A DNA stretch of 64,000 nt from Sycon ciliatum (GCF_964019385.1 NC_088644.1:18972170-19036169); one strand, 5' to 3'; numbered from the stretch's first letter, positions 1-11,074 are shown. Made by a program: numbers and translations. Notes: generated by a model from the letters alone, not told the origin.

Positions 1-96
1 TGCAAGCTGTTGAATGGTGTAATCCCAGCACAAGTTGCTATGTCTAACATAGCTGTTCGCTATCATCGCTTCCGCGATGGGCAGGTCTGAGGTCTG

Positions 97-101
<5 letters not shown>

Positions 102-140
<39 letters not shown>
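102..140. repeat. (GT)n microsatellite
   Basis: About 20 uninterrupted GT dinucleotides. Open reading frames through it encode only Cys-Val repeats and are not genes. Confidence 0.95.
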
Positions 141-143
<3 letters not shown>

Positions 144-144
144 G

Positions 145-200
145 CCCACATAGTGCAGTAGTATGTGAGACGTTGCGGGTTCGATTCCCAACGATTATGA
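145..200 (+). repeat. tRNA-derived SINE fragment (B-box)
   Basis: The segment carries GGGTTCGATTCCC, a match to the RNA polymerase III B-box of tRNA genes, after a GT microsatellite. No complete tRNA fold is present. The flanking text (1-95) recurs at about 22538-22630, and 316-380 resembles 22340-22385. I read this as part of a dispersed tRNA-derived SINE or composite repeat, not a functional tRNA. Confidence 0.5.
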
Positions 201-681
201 TCCTACGTGTCTTTCTTCTTTTTCTCCGTCTCCTGACTTTTCTTTCATTCTCCTGGGTGGTTACCAACAACCAGTGCACACCAGAGTATGTGGTGTGATG
301 TGCGTGTGGAAAAAGAGGTGAGCTGTTGAATGGTGCAATCCCAGCACAAGTTGCTATGGCTTCTGCTGTAGCATCGATAGCGATGGGTGTCAAAAGGTCA
401 AAAATGGTGTGTGTGTGCGTGCGTGTGTGTGTCCTGTTGATTGGCATTTAATGCCGCTCTTCCACATTTCGACGCGAAAGGCCCTGCCGTCCAACACAGA
501 CGCACACACCACTGGCATTATTAAAATGTGCAACATGAAGCATCTTGTAATGTTTCAACAAAGATCATTGCTTCCCTTTGCTCACAGCATACTGTGTAGA
601 TTATTTCGTTTAGTTGTCGATCATCATGAGTTCAGTCTTCTCCTGTGTATTCATCACTGCCTCTTTTCAATATTCATGTAG

Positions 682-1958
682 ACTTGCTGTCCGGAGCCAC
701 TGATGTGCGCACTGCTTACAAAATGGAGTTGCACCGCTTGCGAGAAGCATTGCAGCAACAGCAACAGCTTGCCGAAGCATATCGTGATCAATGTACTGAA
801 TTAGAAGATTTGCACAGTCGTATGAGAGAGAAGCAGGAAACTAACCAGCAGGTAGGTAGTGCAGTATAACGACACGGTATCATGAAATATTGATGAGAAC
901 AAGACAAATTCTTTGTTCGCTTGACACTCTGTCGGACTGAATTTACCGCATCCATAGGAATGCGCCCACCCTCAAGGATCAAGGCGCAGGCGCTGGAAGA
1001 TTCTCGAAATGTTCAAGTACATGTTCGCTGCATGTATCTGTTCAAAAATGTGCGCTTATGTTCTTTCACCATGGTACTTATGCTTGCAGTCTTTTTCCCA
1101 ACGTGCGGAGCGCATGGCTCAACGATTGGCACTTATGAATGATCGATACAAGAACTTAGAGAGACGCCGAAATCTGGAGAGAGAAGGCTTCTCTAATGAC
1201 ATCAAGTCATTACGCTCTCGCCTTAAAGACCTGGAGAATCAACTTTACAAGGTAGGTTGCTGGTGATTGCTACTATAGCATTTTAAAGGTGAATGCAACT
1301 CTTGAGTAGAGACACAGCTCAACCCGGTATTTCCACTGGGCATACGTGTGGTTACTTGGTAAGGCTCTGCTATGCTAGTTATTTGGAGCTTGCATTGAGC
1401 ACTTTTCACCTGATCAAGGTCACTGTCTCACATAGGTTGCTGTATTGGCCCACTGTCCTATCGCTTCATGAGGATCATGTTACTAGTACTAGACAAGTAA
1501 GGAGGGGACGAACATGGCGGGATATATGATATAGATCAGTGATGCAAGGACTACCGGTACCCAATTTGCAGACAGGTATTCCGTTGAATATCAATACCAT
1601 AAAGTCCGCTGCAAGCACCCACTTCGCAGCAAACGCCCACCCCAGCGAGTCCATACTATTTTCGTCTTTTTCAGGTCAATATAATTATGTTGGACTCAGT
1701 ATTATACTATAAAGTCCATGCACTACAGTCATGATGTCCAGCATGCACCCTATCTAGAGTTGAAGAATTTTAGGAATTTCTGTAATTTGTGTTGTTTGTG
1801 TGGCACAGGTGACAGTCAATTTCGATGGTGCCTGTGATACAGATGTTTTAGAAGCAGTTCAGCGAACAGCTGGCCACACGAAGCAGCTCATTGGCGAGCT
1901 CCATGGCTTGAAGACTAAAGTGTATGGAGTTGAACATGAACTACGTCATCACAAATAG
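682..1958 (+). CDS. CCDC77: CCDC77-like coiled-coil protein, last three exons (5' end outside window)
   Basis: Three exons join in frame: 682-851, 1090-1251 and 1809-1958, ending in TAG. Each internal boundary has AG/GT signals and both joins are phase 0. The peptide is a charged coiled coil rich in Leu, Glu, Arg and Gln, with segments such as ELEDLHSRMREKQE and RLALMNDRYKNLERRR. It ends with a short tail that includes KTKVYGVEHELRHHK. From memory, the order 'RRNLEREGF...LRSRLKDLENQLYK, then VTVNF...GELHGLKTK' matches the C-terminus of CCDC77, a centrosome-associated coiled-coil protein; this was not checked by alignment. No start codon or upstream exon is identifiable in 1-681, which is repeat-rich and probably intron. 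Another coiled-coil family remains possible. Confidence 0.6.
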
Positions 1959-3100
1959 CTCTGCTTTTGAGAAGTATTCTCAACTTATAGCCAATCATGA
2001 AATTGTATTGCAATAGTTTGACATCAGTTACTAACTTACTATTGCATGCTACTAGTGGCACATTTATTGCTCTGTTAATCAAGAATATTTTTTTTACTTT
2101 TCATCAAAGTCAATTCACATACACAACCAGTTTGACAGTACGAGCTGCCCACCATACCTTCTGTACGTATTGATTGGTTAAGCATAATCAACCTTTTCAC
2201 AGCCTCAGCGTATTTCATGCACGGAGTTAATTAAAAACACCCAATTCCAAAATTAAAAGCTGGCCAAGATATTCTTGATCTACAGTATGTCTTTCACATT
2301 GCAGACCATAACAAACTCAAAAGTCGGGTTTGAATCATTTTCTCAAGCCATCATTCTGGCAAGGTGCTGCATTTCTTGTACATCTGCTTTGTAGGTCTGC
2401 CTTGTGTACGTGCAGTATGGCATGTTTCTTGTTCACACCAATCATTCTACTGCTGATCTATAATTCCAAGAGTCCAGAACTAACAATATGCCACTGTGGG
2501 TAATACTGATTATGGGTTCAGGCACAGCACACTGGTTTCATTATGAAACTTCCTACATCACCCACTGCAGCCAATAATTTTTCATACCAGCACGCCCGAT
2601 TTTCTTTTGTTCGAGTGCAGATAAATCTCTAGGTTTTCGGTACATGAACTTCAGTTCCGCACGAAATCTGATTTCAAATCACAAGAAGGGTGCGGTATTT
2701 GATTTTCACATAATGCAGATGTAGCTGCATGATAAAGTGAAGTCGGCACCGCACGTCTAGCCCCAAAACGAGATCAGAGTTGCACACTCTTCTACCAAGT
2801 TCTAGGAGTATGCAACTCAAATTGGTCATGGACTCTTGATCCGTTATGCTACCTGCCCATGTATTGCCGATCGTCATCTCACTACCAGTACTGATTGTGA
2901 TGGAATAGTAGCAACAGCAACACCGCATGCAGCTACAAACACTGTGTTGGTTTCACAGCCAGAAGTTGAAGTGTTTAAACAGATTTCAAACCATGGATGT
3001 CTCAGCTGATCAAGCCACATCTATTGACAACAACGCAATGCAGCCAAGGAAAGTTAGTTGAAACCTACTCAAGAACAACTCGGGAAATAGGGACACAAGG
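1959..3100. other. Intergenic, no gene recognised
   Basis: Downstream of the CCDC77-like stop I see AT-rich unique sequence with no convincing exon. About 2850-2990 resembles 3700-3810 (text around GCCCATGTATTGCCGATCGT), so part of it is a dispersed repeat. Confidence 0.5.
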
Positions 3101-3149
3101 GCAATCAGTGATGTGCACAGGCGCTCGCATACACTCATGTGTATGTCTA

Positions 3150-3305
3150 CAGTCAACTTCGCTAATAAGGACTGTGGATATAACAACTGCGGATATAACG
3201 ACAATTTGCGATTAACGACAGAATTTCTATGCCCAGAGCAAAGTCTCATCTAACTGTAATACATATACATGTAATGAGACTTCGGGTATAAGGACACATT
3301 GTGTA
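3150..3305. mobile_element. Degraded pogo/Tigger-like MITE, family 2
   Basis: It starts near ACAGTCAACTTCGCTAATAA and contains GGATATAACGAC- and GGTATAAGGACA-type motifs. A better-preserved relative lies at 28374-28553 and ends in GTTGACTGTA. The CAGT-type ends and TA context are typical of Tc1/mariner-pogo-derived MITEs. The right end here is lost in the following poly-A and GT repeat. Confidence 0.5.
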
Positions 3306-3346
3306 AAAAAAAATATGTATGTGGTGGTGGTGATGGTGGTGGTAGT

Positions 3347-3347
<1 letters not shown>

Positions 3348-3412
<65 letters not shown>

Positions 3413-3440
3413 GTGTGTGTGTGTGTGGTGTGTGTGTGTG
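3348..3440. repeat. (GT)n microsatellite with variant GGTGTG units
   Basis: A long GT run preceded by GGT trinucleotides and followed by interrupted GTGTGGT units. Simple repeat. Confidence 0.95.
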
Positions 3441-3580
3441 CCAACCTGTTGGAAGGCTACCTTCTTGCCAAAGCATTTGGAAGTTGGACTAGTTTCGGCT
3501 CCACAATCCAGTGTGTCGTTACTATAATAGCTTTCATGGCTGAGGTTGTTGGTATGTCGGTTGGCTCTGGATCAGTGAAA
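3441..3580. repeat. Dispersed repeat, copy 1 (also 20168-20540 and 23066-23620)
   Basis: About 140 bp, beginning GCCAACCTGTTGGAAGG, is nearly identical to 23066-23200. The longer copies at 20168 and 23066 continue into a shared section that includes a G-run and the text CAGATCCGCTATCGTTGCTA. All three copies adjoin GT microsatellites, so the repeat may spread with, or seed, GT tracts. No coding capacity seen. Confidence 0.7.
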
Positions 3581-3844
3581 AGTAAAAAAATTCTCGATTA
3601 ACAGAGCAATAGATGTGCCACTAGTACTAGTAGCATGCAATAGTAACTTAGTTAGTAACTGATGTCCAACTATTGCAGTACAATTTCATGATTGACTATA
3701 ATGCCCATGTATTGCCGATCGTCATCTCACTACCAGTGCTGGTTGTGAAGGAACAGTAGCAACACCGCAGGCAGCAAACACTGTGTTGGTTTAACAGCCA
3801 GAAGTTGAAGCGTTTAACATAGCCGCATAAGCGGACCGTATCCA

Positions 3845-4183
3845 TGGTATTTCCCCGATCATAAGTCGCACCTTTTACACTCAAATTCAGGGTAAAAAAG
3901 GGGGTGCGACTTGAAATCGAGCATGACTTACTACTGAAGTGAATATACAGTCAGACCTCGCTTATCCGGATCCCTCGCCATCCGGAAGAAATCGCTGGTT
4001 AAAGATTTACAGCATATGGCATGCATACATACAGAATGTGTTTTTGATTATCCGATTCCCTCGCCTATCCGGATATTTTCGTGGAAAACGGATGTGTGCG
4101 GTTAAGCGAGGTCTGACTGTATCGCAACAATATTGTTCAAACCTGAAAATGGGGGTGCGACTTATAATCGGGGAAATACGGTA
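3845..4183. mobile_element. MITE with GGTATTTCCCCGAT termini, interrupted by a nested MITE
   Basis: The left end reads GGTATTTCCCCGATCATAAG and the right end is its near reverse complement, CTTATAATCGGGGAAATAC. Inside lie inverted GGGGGTGCGACTT-type motifs. A second element (3946-4121) sits within it, so this copy is the older insertion. Confidence 0.75.
3946..4121. mobile_element. Tigger/pogo-like MITE, copy A (176 bp)
   Basis: The ends are TACAGTCAGACCTCGCTTA and the reverse complement of GAGGTCTGACTGTA, flanked by TA as expected for Tc1/mariner-pogo superfamily insertions. Related copies lie at 13931-14106 and 28988-29164. It is non-autonomous with no coding capacity, and nested in the MITE at 3845-4183. 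Confidence 0.85.
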
Positions 4184-4287
4184 CTTCCATTTGGGGCCCA
4201 TCCTTCTGCAATTGCAATGGCTGATAGTATACTATTATCAAACACTACTTGAAGTGCATACTTCCCCGAATGATCCTTTGCATCAAG

Positions 4288-4707
4288 TACTGTAAAACAT
4301 GTAATTTTCGGTGTAATATACGAAATAATGCATTTTCCGGGAAAATAAATCAGTAATAATGGTTCGTTTTTTAGCCCTGGGCCTATATTCGAATTTTGAA
4401 GGCAGCTGGCACGCGAAAAAGTACAAGTCCGTGCGCGGTTGTCCGCCTACCATAGGTACCGGTACTGGTAATGTAGTCTGCACTGACATGCTGTACTACG
4501 GTGTTTGGGTCGGTTTATTAGCCCATGGGCCTATAAACGGAGGTGGGCTTATATCCGGATATAGGCCCATGGGCTTATATGCGCGGAACTACGGTATGCA
4601 CTGTATGTGAAGGGAACACTGGTCACCTAATTCTAAATTACACTTGAAACCTGGCAGGTCCCTGGCACCGAAATTTGAATGCACCTAAAATTACATGTTT
4701 TACAGTA
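4288..4707. mobile_element. MITE with TACTGTAAAACATGTAATTTT termini (420 bp)
   Basis: The left end TACTGTAAAACATGTAATTT is matched by the inverted right end AAATTACATGTTTTACAGTA. Near the centre (about 4525-4580) a second palindromic stretch around CCCATGGGCCTATA suggests a further nested insertion. No ORF of note. Confidence 0.8.
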
Positions 4708-5124
4708 CATCTATGCGAGTTCCAAGATCATGTCGATAGCTTCGTGCCATGCCTACTTTGAAGTAGACGATGTACATGCAATGGTACCTTGTTCCATATT
4801 ATTATTATTATTATTGCAAATAACGCTGAGCAATTACACAAGGTATAAAAACCAGCATTTGCCAACTGGAAGGAAGAATGAGGAACGAGCGGGAATGAGG
4901 CTTGTTCCATAGGCTAGGGAAAAGTATAAAAAACCAAATAGAACTAGTATGAAGACGGAAACAGAAAGATGAAACTGGAGCCTATCTAAAATGGTGTTGC
5001 CTAAAGTAGAAAACTACGTAGTATGCTGAAAGGAACAAAAAAACAAAGAATTAGCGGCACAGTAGTGTAGTACATGTGTAATGTGCAGCACCATCTCTAC
5101 TATCACCACGGCTACTGAACATGC

Positions 5125-5132
5125 GAGAGAGG

Positions 5133-5226
<94 letters not shown>
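5125..5226. repeat. (GA)n microsatellite
   Basis: About 100 bp of GAGAGA with occasional GGGA interruptions. Reading frames through it are Glu-Arg or Ser-Leu repeats only. Confidence 0.95.
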
Positions 5227-5231
<5 letters not shown>

Positions 5232-5412
5232 GATTTGGCCCCGAGCATAAAGCCTGTGGAACCTAAAACATGTGTAACATTCATTTTGATCACTTTGGTT
5301 TTCATAGATACTTGATTTAGTCTGGCTGGATACTGAGTTCCATGATCCTTAGTTCACCTTCCCTTGTGTTTCATCGATATCGATGTGCTCCTATCGTTAA
5401 TAGTGATCGTGA

Positions 5413-6498
5413 TTAGGAGCTGACAAGATGTTCTACCAAGTTCCATGCCACTTTTGCGACCTCGGCGTTCTTATTCAGACAGAATGCATGAGGGATGTCG
5501 TCCACAATCCGAACGTCTAATTCCGGAATTTCCGCACGAAGCTCATCTATGCAGTGGAGAGGGAACCATCCATCCACTGGACTGCAAAGAAAGGTGCTGC
5601 GCGTCTGCATGACACGGAGGGTTTCAAAGTCAAATTCTTTCATTACATTGACTTCATTAGCACCAAGAGCAGCTGTATTTGCTACCATAGCTCGACAATT
5701 CGGACCAGTGATGCTGTGCATAACAATGTCGACACATTCATCAATGATATCCTGAGTTACATCACTAAGATGAAGGCGTATAGCAGCCCGGAGAATACAA
5801 TGAGGCAGAAAAGTGACTAGATGATGTGCAGCACATATCCATGAATGAAAGCCTGTCAGAATAGGTCCTAGCCGTTGTCCATTGGGGCTTCTTCCCATCC
5901 AAGCTGGGCATGGCAGAAGGTGTAGTGCTCTCACAATCCGAACTTCAGTATTAACATACCGGCGGCACATCTCAGTGATGATATAGCTTCCCATGGAATG
6001 ACCCATTAGAATCACAGGTTGGTTAGGTTCTGTCAGCTGATGCAAGGCGTTGTTATGATGATCTACTTGATCAGCTACAGTGAAATACTCTACATCCACT
6101 GCAACGCTGCTGCTGCTGTTGGTAGGAGCCAGATAGGTAGATTGTTCCCTCAACAAGGAGTCACTGACCACCTTGTCGTTCTCACAAGAAAGATCATCGC
6201 TTGGTGCCAGTGATGATGCCGTGCAGTCAACTTCACTCTTCAATACGCCAGGATCTTGCCCGGCATGGGACACAGAAATTAAATCCATTGAACCGTTGCT
6301 GTATTCCCATAGATGTTGCATGAATGTTCGGTAGAAGGATGAAGCTCCTGGGTTTCCGGGAATGATATAGCAGATTGGGCGCGGCTTCTTCTCCCCAGAT
6401 CCGTTAACATCCTGAGAACGTATGTGAAGCACACGACTTGGTACTCGCCCGATTGCTATTATTTCACTGAGAACTCGTGCAGCACAAGGCGTCGTCAT
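5413..6498 (-). CDS. LDAH: Lipid droplet-associated hydrolase (LDAH-like), intronless
   Basis: This uninterrupted 361-codon frame encodes an alpha/beta hydrolase of the LDAH (C2orf43/UPF0554) family, which acts on lipid droplets and is linked to cholesterol-ester and triglyceride turnover. Visible family marks are the early PGNPGASSFYRTF loop (residues ~47-59), the nucleophile elbow GHSMGSY around residue 165, and a late SPVDGWFP stretch followed by IPHAFCLN, which supplies the likely catalytic His. The Ser-Asp-His assignment is by family analogy. The length is slightly above the vertebrate protein (~325 residues), mainly because of a Ser-rich insert around residues 85-130. The ATG at 6498 directly precedes a plausible N-terminus. 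The gene is divergent from the PhyH-like gene to its right. No disabling change was seen. Confidence 0.9.
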   Translation of the reverse strand: MTTPCAARVLSEIIAIGRVPSRVLHIRSQDVNGSGEKKPRPICYIIPGNPGASSFYRTFMQHLWEYSNGSMDLISVSHAGQDPGVLKSEVDCTASSLAPSDDLSCENDKVVSDSLLREQSTYLAPTNSSSSVAVDVEYFTVADQVDHHNNALHQLTEPNQPVILMGHSMGSYIITEMCRRYVNTEVRIVRALHLLPCPAWMGRSPNGQRLGPILTGFHSWICAAHHLVTFLPHCILRAAIRLHLSDVTQDIIDECVDIVMHSITGPNCRAMVANTAALGANEVNVMKEFDFETLRVMQTRSTFLCSPVDGWFPLHCIDELRAEIPELDVRIVDDIPHAFCLNKNAEVAKVAWNLVEHLVSS

Positions 6499-7272
6499 TC
6501 TCTGAGCTTCTCAGTTGTCAACACGTATACATGAATACTTCTGACGGCGATGAGTTCAGCGATAGCCTCATTAGAATTCTCCAGGATAAGATTATAGCAA
6601 CCTTTAATAATAAAGAATTAATATTATTGATCATGAATGTCCCAGGGTTAATCGAACTTCCTGAAAATACTCAAAAGCGACAGCGACAAAAGACTGCCAT
6701 ATAAATAAGCTAATCCGAAATAAGACATTCACTACTTTTTCTGCTGTAGTCTGTCATCCGGCACAGCCACTTCTTTGCAGAAGGCTGAGAAGAGCCTTTT
6801 TCCGACCGAGACTCCAAATAATTTCAAAGAACTGTCATGGATTTTTTACTTTCGCTTGTTTGAATCGCGAAGGACTAAAGGGACGCTGGTCTAGGAGTGC
6901 GGCAGTTTTTGCGCGCCATGGCAACGAGGAGTGCGCGCACGCGAGAGCCACCAGCGCAAAGCGCTCCAGACTTGCGGCGGTAGAGCGAGTGAGACACTTC
7001 GCCGTGACCCAGTACGAGTGCAGTCTTGAGCTACAGCTACGTATACGGCCTTGGCTAGGCCCGCGGCAAGGGAAAAATATTTGCCGAACGTGTGTTCGAA
7101 GCGGTTCATGTTCACTTCTTTCGATGATTATTATCAATATCATGATGTCTTTTTCAACTTCTAATAATTCTACCACTGTACCAGTGAATATTATTACTTC
7201 AATATTATTTATTAGTGCAGTAATTGCCAAGACAGAAGACTGCAGTACGAACTCGTACTCGTAGCAGCAGCA
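6499..7272. promoter_or_regulatory. Putative shared promoter region, LDAH-like (-) and PhyH-like (+)
   Basis: This 0.8-kb gap lies between the LDAH start and the first plausible + strand ATG at 7273. Part of it (6860-7015) is the dispersed GC-rich element described separately. No TATA box is claimed. Its role as a promoter is inferred from position only. Confidence 0.3.
6860..7015 (+). repeat. Dispersed GC-rich element, copy 1 (inverted copy at 19140-19310)
   Basis: About 150 bp here aligns with the reverse complement of 19140-19310. The best-matched blocks are GCGAAGGACTAAAGGGACGC, GCCATGGCAACGAGGAGTGC and GAGACACTTCGCCGTGACCC. A few short indels separate the copies. Each copy sits between a divergent gene pair. 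It contains GCCATGGCAAC, which resembles half of an RFX X-box. It could be a SINE-like mobile element or a conserved promoter module. Confidence 0.7.
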
Positions 7273-7402
7273 ATGCCAAGAAGAGCAGGCAGCGTAGCAA
7301 AAGCAGTCACAACAACATTTTCAGCAGCCGTTCATCTCAGAGGGGATGCAGCGCCAAACTGCGAGGGTGAGGTGGTAACTCTCACAACCAATGCCTCCGC
7401 AG
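7273..7402 (+). CDS. Possible first exon of the PhyH-like gene (uncertain)
   Basis: An ATG after a CAG-rich leader opens 43 codons beginning MPRRAGSVAKAVTTTF and stops at a good donor, GCAG|GTAAGT. The basic, Ser/Thr-rich start could be a targeting peptide. I could not join it in frame to a following exon: the next candidate (8506-8606) needs a different phase. It may therefore be an unrelated ORF. Confidence 0.25.
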
Positions 7403-7570
7403 GTAAGTACTAGTAAAGCCTCTTGTGCGGGAAAAATGAATTGCACATATCATCAAACAAATTCAAATTCAGTAAACTATTTTGAAGTACAAAAATCAAT
7501 TTAAATGCATGAATCTTCACTAGTTTGAGGGAAAGAGACAAACGGGAAAAGTCTGAACAAAAAATTGACT

Positions 7571-7655
7571 GTCACCACCAGGACTGGAACCAGGGACCCT
7601 CGCTTGTAGCTAGCGATGCTCTAACCACTGAGCTATGGTGTAGTCGTCATCCCAG
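7571..7655 (-). repeat. tRNA-derived SINE head / tRNA-like sequence
   Basis: On the minus strand the text TAGCTCAGTGGTTAGAGC matches a tRNA D-arm (A-box) and GGTTCCAGTCC resembles a B-box. TCGCT and AGCGA can pair as an anticodon stem. The T-arm and acceptor stem pair poorly and the loop lacks T at position 33, so it is a tRNA-derived repeat rather than a working tRNA. Confidence 0.55.
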
Positions 7656-8167
7656 CAGAGACCGTTCAACATTTTCTTCAGACTTCGTAACTCACACTTC
7701 CTGTGAATCCACACAGGCGGGTGGGACGCAGCCCTCACTGTACCCACACACTTCACGTACACTCTAGCACGCGTGCAGCCCCAAGTCATAAAAATGCATG
7801 AATGTTAGTATTAAACACAAAAATAAAAAGTAAAAATCAATTGGAACACAAAAAAAAGACAAAAACCCTAGGTAAAAGAGCCCACAGAAACATTACCGTA
7901 CTGGCAAAGAACGGCAGCTATTTACAAAGGCCCTATTCCTACGCCTGTATGATGCCCGGGACCCTCTGATACAGACAAGTACTATTATATAACCCTGTTC
8001 TTACTCGAACATGCCTCCGGATAGCACACGATTCGTTGTTTTAGAAGACTGTATTATAATGTTTTACTCTGACTCTGATCGAAATCATCTCGCAGTACAA
8101 AGGAAAGTTCTGCTTCTCTCGAAGCAGAAGCGGAGATTCAAAAAACATTCAAATCAAAAGATTGCGC

Positions 8168-8323
8168 GAAAGCAGTGTACGCGACTACGTGCATCAGACG
8201 TGAATACAACATGAGAAGTGAAAGCAGTGTACGCAACTACGCGCATCCAGACGTGAATACAACATGAGGAATGAAAGCAGTGTACGCGACTACGCGCATC
8301 AGACGTGAATACAACATGAGGAA
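8168..8323. repeat. Tandem repeat, about 52 bp x 3
   Basis: Three successive copies begin GAAAGCAGTGTACGC and each ends in AATACAACATGAG, differing at a few bases and by one-base indels. No coding function is apparent. Confidence 0.9.
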
Positions 8324-8505
8324 CGAATGCGTAGTAGTATGATAATGCACAACAGTACAACAAGCAGTGCTGATAGACACATAAAACGGAGTGGCTCTGC
8401 ACCATTATCAGTGGGCTGGATATAGACCGTACAAACCCAATACTAGTACAATACTAGTATTAGATAAACCTTGTTATAGTTCACACATGTTGTTAGTTTG
8501 ACAGC

Positions 8506-8606
8506 ATGAAACAAGGTGGAGGACACAACACCCAGCTGGAGAAACTAAAGAAGTCAGTTACGACTGCCCTTGAAGCTGAGAAGTTGTGTGAGCTCAGTCT
8601 GTGCGA
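8506..8606 (+). CDS. Possible short exon (uncertain)
   Basis: From an ATG just after TTTGACAG, a frame encoding a Lys/Glu-rich helix (for example QLEKLKKSVTTALEAEKLCE) runs to a donor, ACG|GTAGGT. It looks protein-like and lies between the possible first exon and the PhyH-like exons, but no in-frame join to either was found. Treat as a candidate only. Confidence 0.25.
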
Positions 8607-8854
8607 ACGGTAGGTTCATTATCCAAACAAATGGCGAAATAAAAAGTTGCCAGAAGAATAACCTCTACAAATAACCATTTGTGTTATCCACACGTATTAA
8701 CTACTTATCAGCATTTCAAAGAATATTCTGATTCTGAAAACAATCGTTTCAATGCTCGACCTTATTATAATGATGATAAACTGAACACAATTCAAGAATA
8801 CTATAACTCAACACATAAGAGATTGGAACTCAGACGGTGAGCCAAGAAAAAATT

Positions 8855-9013
8855 GTAACATGGAAAAATGTGGGCACAAGGCACTTTCATGCCGTGGAAT
8901 GTCTCCGTGCTCCTTGTCAGTTTTGTGCTGGATTGTGCACGTCTGACTCTTCAAAATCTGGCTTAGTTGGTAGACTCAATCGCATAACTTGTGCCCACAT
9001 TTGTCCATGTTAC
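8855..9013. mobile_element. MITE with GTAACATGGAAAAATGTGGG termini (159 bp)
   Basis: The left end reads GTAACATGG and then AAATGTGGGCACAAG. The right end is its reverse complement, CTTGTGCCCACATTTGTCCA followed by TGTTAC. The ~25-bp terminal inverted repeats are nearly perfect and no coding sequence lies between. Confidence 0.8.
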
Positions 9014-9868
9014 ATAAGTGATATGAATGTTATCTAATCTGGCACTCAATGTGTGACATTTTGTGTGTTATCTTGCAATATCACGCGACTCAATATCACA
9101 TCAGACTAATTATACCAAAGTTTCTCTGCAGGGACTGGGAGGATGGGAGTTGAAAAATCCACAGCTGATGCAAACCGGATTTTTAATGTATGATGTATAT
9201 GTGTTTTTTTTCTGCACCCTACTAGGTTCATCGTTAGCTACCCCACAGCTGAGTGCCATACTGGTCATGACGTAACTACAGAAACAGGAAAACTTGCCGG
9301 GGAGCTGAGCGAAAGGCAAGGTAAGAAACTAAGAATCACTCCGCGACATCTGAGGCTTCATGCAAACGGTGATAACGGCACACGCGCCATGACTTTGTTT
9401 TGTAGGCTCTGTTGAGAAGCGACACTCCAACGCGTTCACCTGTGACCACCACGGCACAATGTATAGCGCGACAAGGCTGGTGTGATATTCAGTACTGAGA
9501 ACGTGACCGCGGTCCGAGCAACAAACAACACCTTTGTGCAGTTGACAAGACCCTTGTTCACCCTTGACCATTCCTGGAGCAATATAAATCTAAATCTGCA
9601 AAAAACAAACTCTCTCTACAGCTACTTGTTTTCTCCTGCAACCTTCTCCGGGACTGTGCTGCTTTTTAAAACTACTGTCATGTCCAGCAAAATCCAGCCT
9701 TATCATGCTCAACTAGGGTCAGGACCATACAGTTGTTGCCCACAGGGACAGTTGTCTGTGTACTGCTGCGGGGTACTGATGTTTTATTTGGCTGGGTTTC
9801 ATCAACAACGACTACTTTACCATTCAAATGGTTGGTTGTTACCTGTGATCTCTGTGTTCTCTTTGTAG

Positions 9869-11074
9869 AACTTTATACCTGTGCATGGCCATGATCCCAT
9901 GTACAAACAGCCCCAGAGAGTACCCATGCGTGCTGGCAGCTTACTCATCTGGGACCAGCGTGTGGCGCACGGCAGTCGGCCCAACAACAGCACGCGAGCA
10001 AGGTACGTCAGAACACTGCTACGTATATGAGTATTCGTGTGCCTGTGTGTATGAGTGTGCGCTCGTTTGTGTGTGTCCGTATTTGTTTTAAAGTTTGATG
10101 CAGTGGTTTGTACTAGGTGCTTTCCCGCCTACTCAGTTCTCACCAACCAGACTGATATCTATGATAAAGCTCTGGTCTACGGTACATGAGTAGATGATGC
10201 TCTCCGGATATCTAGCAGCATCTAGACCCTCCTGGAATACGGAGAACTTAATTATGGGCTGCTTATCGCTATAGGCTACTGACATGTATTGTACTATGGT
10301 ACTTGAAGTCTTGAATAGTAGTCGTTGGTGGAAAGGATCATCCCTCTAGGCTATGTGTGGGTTCGTGTTATGACAAGTTCTTGTGGACCTACAATGTCCT
10401 CTGCAGGTATGTTCAATTTGTAAAGATGTTCCCATCCATCAACCTCCGCTCAGAACGAGCTAAGAATCGTGGACAGCTTATCAAGGACAAGGTATGTTGC
10501 GGGTGCTCCGCCGGCTGATGTGACCAGTAATGGATGTGTCTGTCCTGCTGCTAAGTATACGAGATCTCGTAGTCCTTAGGCTGTTTTGTTGTCCTGCTGC
10601 TGCCTAGCGGATCATGTGATTGTTCGCTTCCCTGTGTGTGCTCTGGGTACTGCCCCTCGCGTTGTTTCCTGTAGCTGTGTGCTTATTGTGCTGTTGTCTG
10701 TGTTCTTGTATTCACATGCCGGATTCCCTTGCATTCATGTATCCACATCATCCGGGTGACGTCACATGCCTATCATAGTGCCAGTGGTGTAACGATGTGC
10801 TAGTATTGTTTTCCTGTGTGATGACATTCCCCAAACTGTCTCCTGTCTCGCATGCGCACGTGTGATATGAGCATGCATGATTCGTGAGTCTTCAGTCAGC
10901 GAGTCTTGATACACACATGTAACACAGTATTATCTCTGTGTTTACACGGTGTACTTGTAGGTTGAACTAGCTGGTGTCGACTTGACTGACCTGGGCAAGA
11001 AGCTGTTTGCCCTCAAGGCATGGGCATCCGCGCACACGAAGGTGCCCCGCGCCAAGGCTAAGAAAAAGACATAG
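9869..11074 (+). CDS. Phytanoyl-CoA dioxygenase (PhyH)-like 2-oxoglutarate/Fe(II) oxygenase, C-terminal exons
   Basis: Exons 9869-10002, 10407-10491 and 10961-11074 join in frame (phases 2 then 0) with AG/GT signals and end in TAG. The joined product carries VPMRAGSLLIWDQRVAHGSR, then RARYVQFVKMFPS. This is the C-terminal half of a double-stranded beta-helix oxygenase: an AGSLLIWD strand, a distal iron-binding His in VAHG, and a downstream Arg (RARY) that typically binds 2-oxoglutarate. The C-terminus is Lys-rich (PRAKAKKKT). I could not find the exon with the HxD iron-binding motif or a confident start, so the gene is partial, has unrecognised 5' exons, or is damaged. A possible internal exon at about 9227-9304 ends at CAAG|GTAAGA but shows no family motif. 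Substrate unknown. Confidence 0.7.

Noticed and set aside
7571..7655. Functional tRNA gene on the minus strand
   Set aside because: A- and B-box-like sequences exist, but T-arm and acceptor stems do not pair and the anticodon loop lacks the usual T33.
9482..9868. 128-codon + strand ORF directly before the PhyH-like exon and in the same frame
   Set aside because: It ends in TAG exactly at the splice acceptor and its peptide lacks any oxygenase motif, so it is intron sequence left open by chance.
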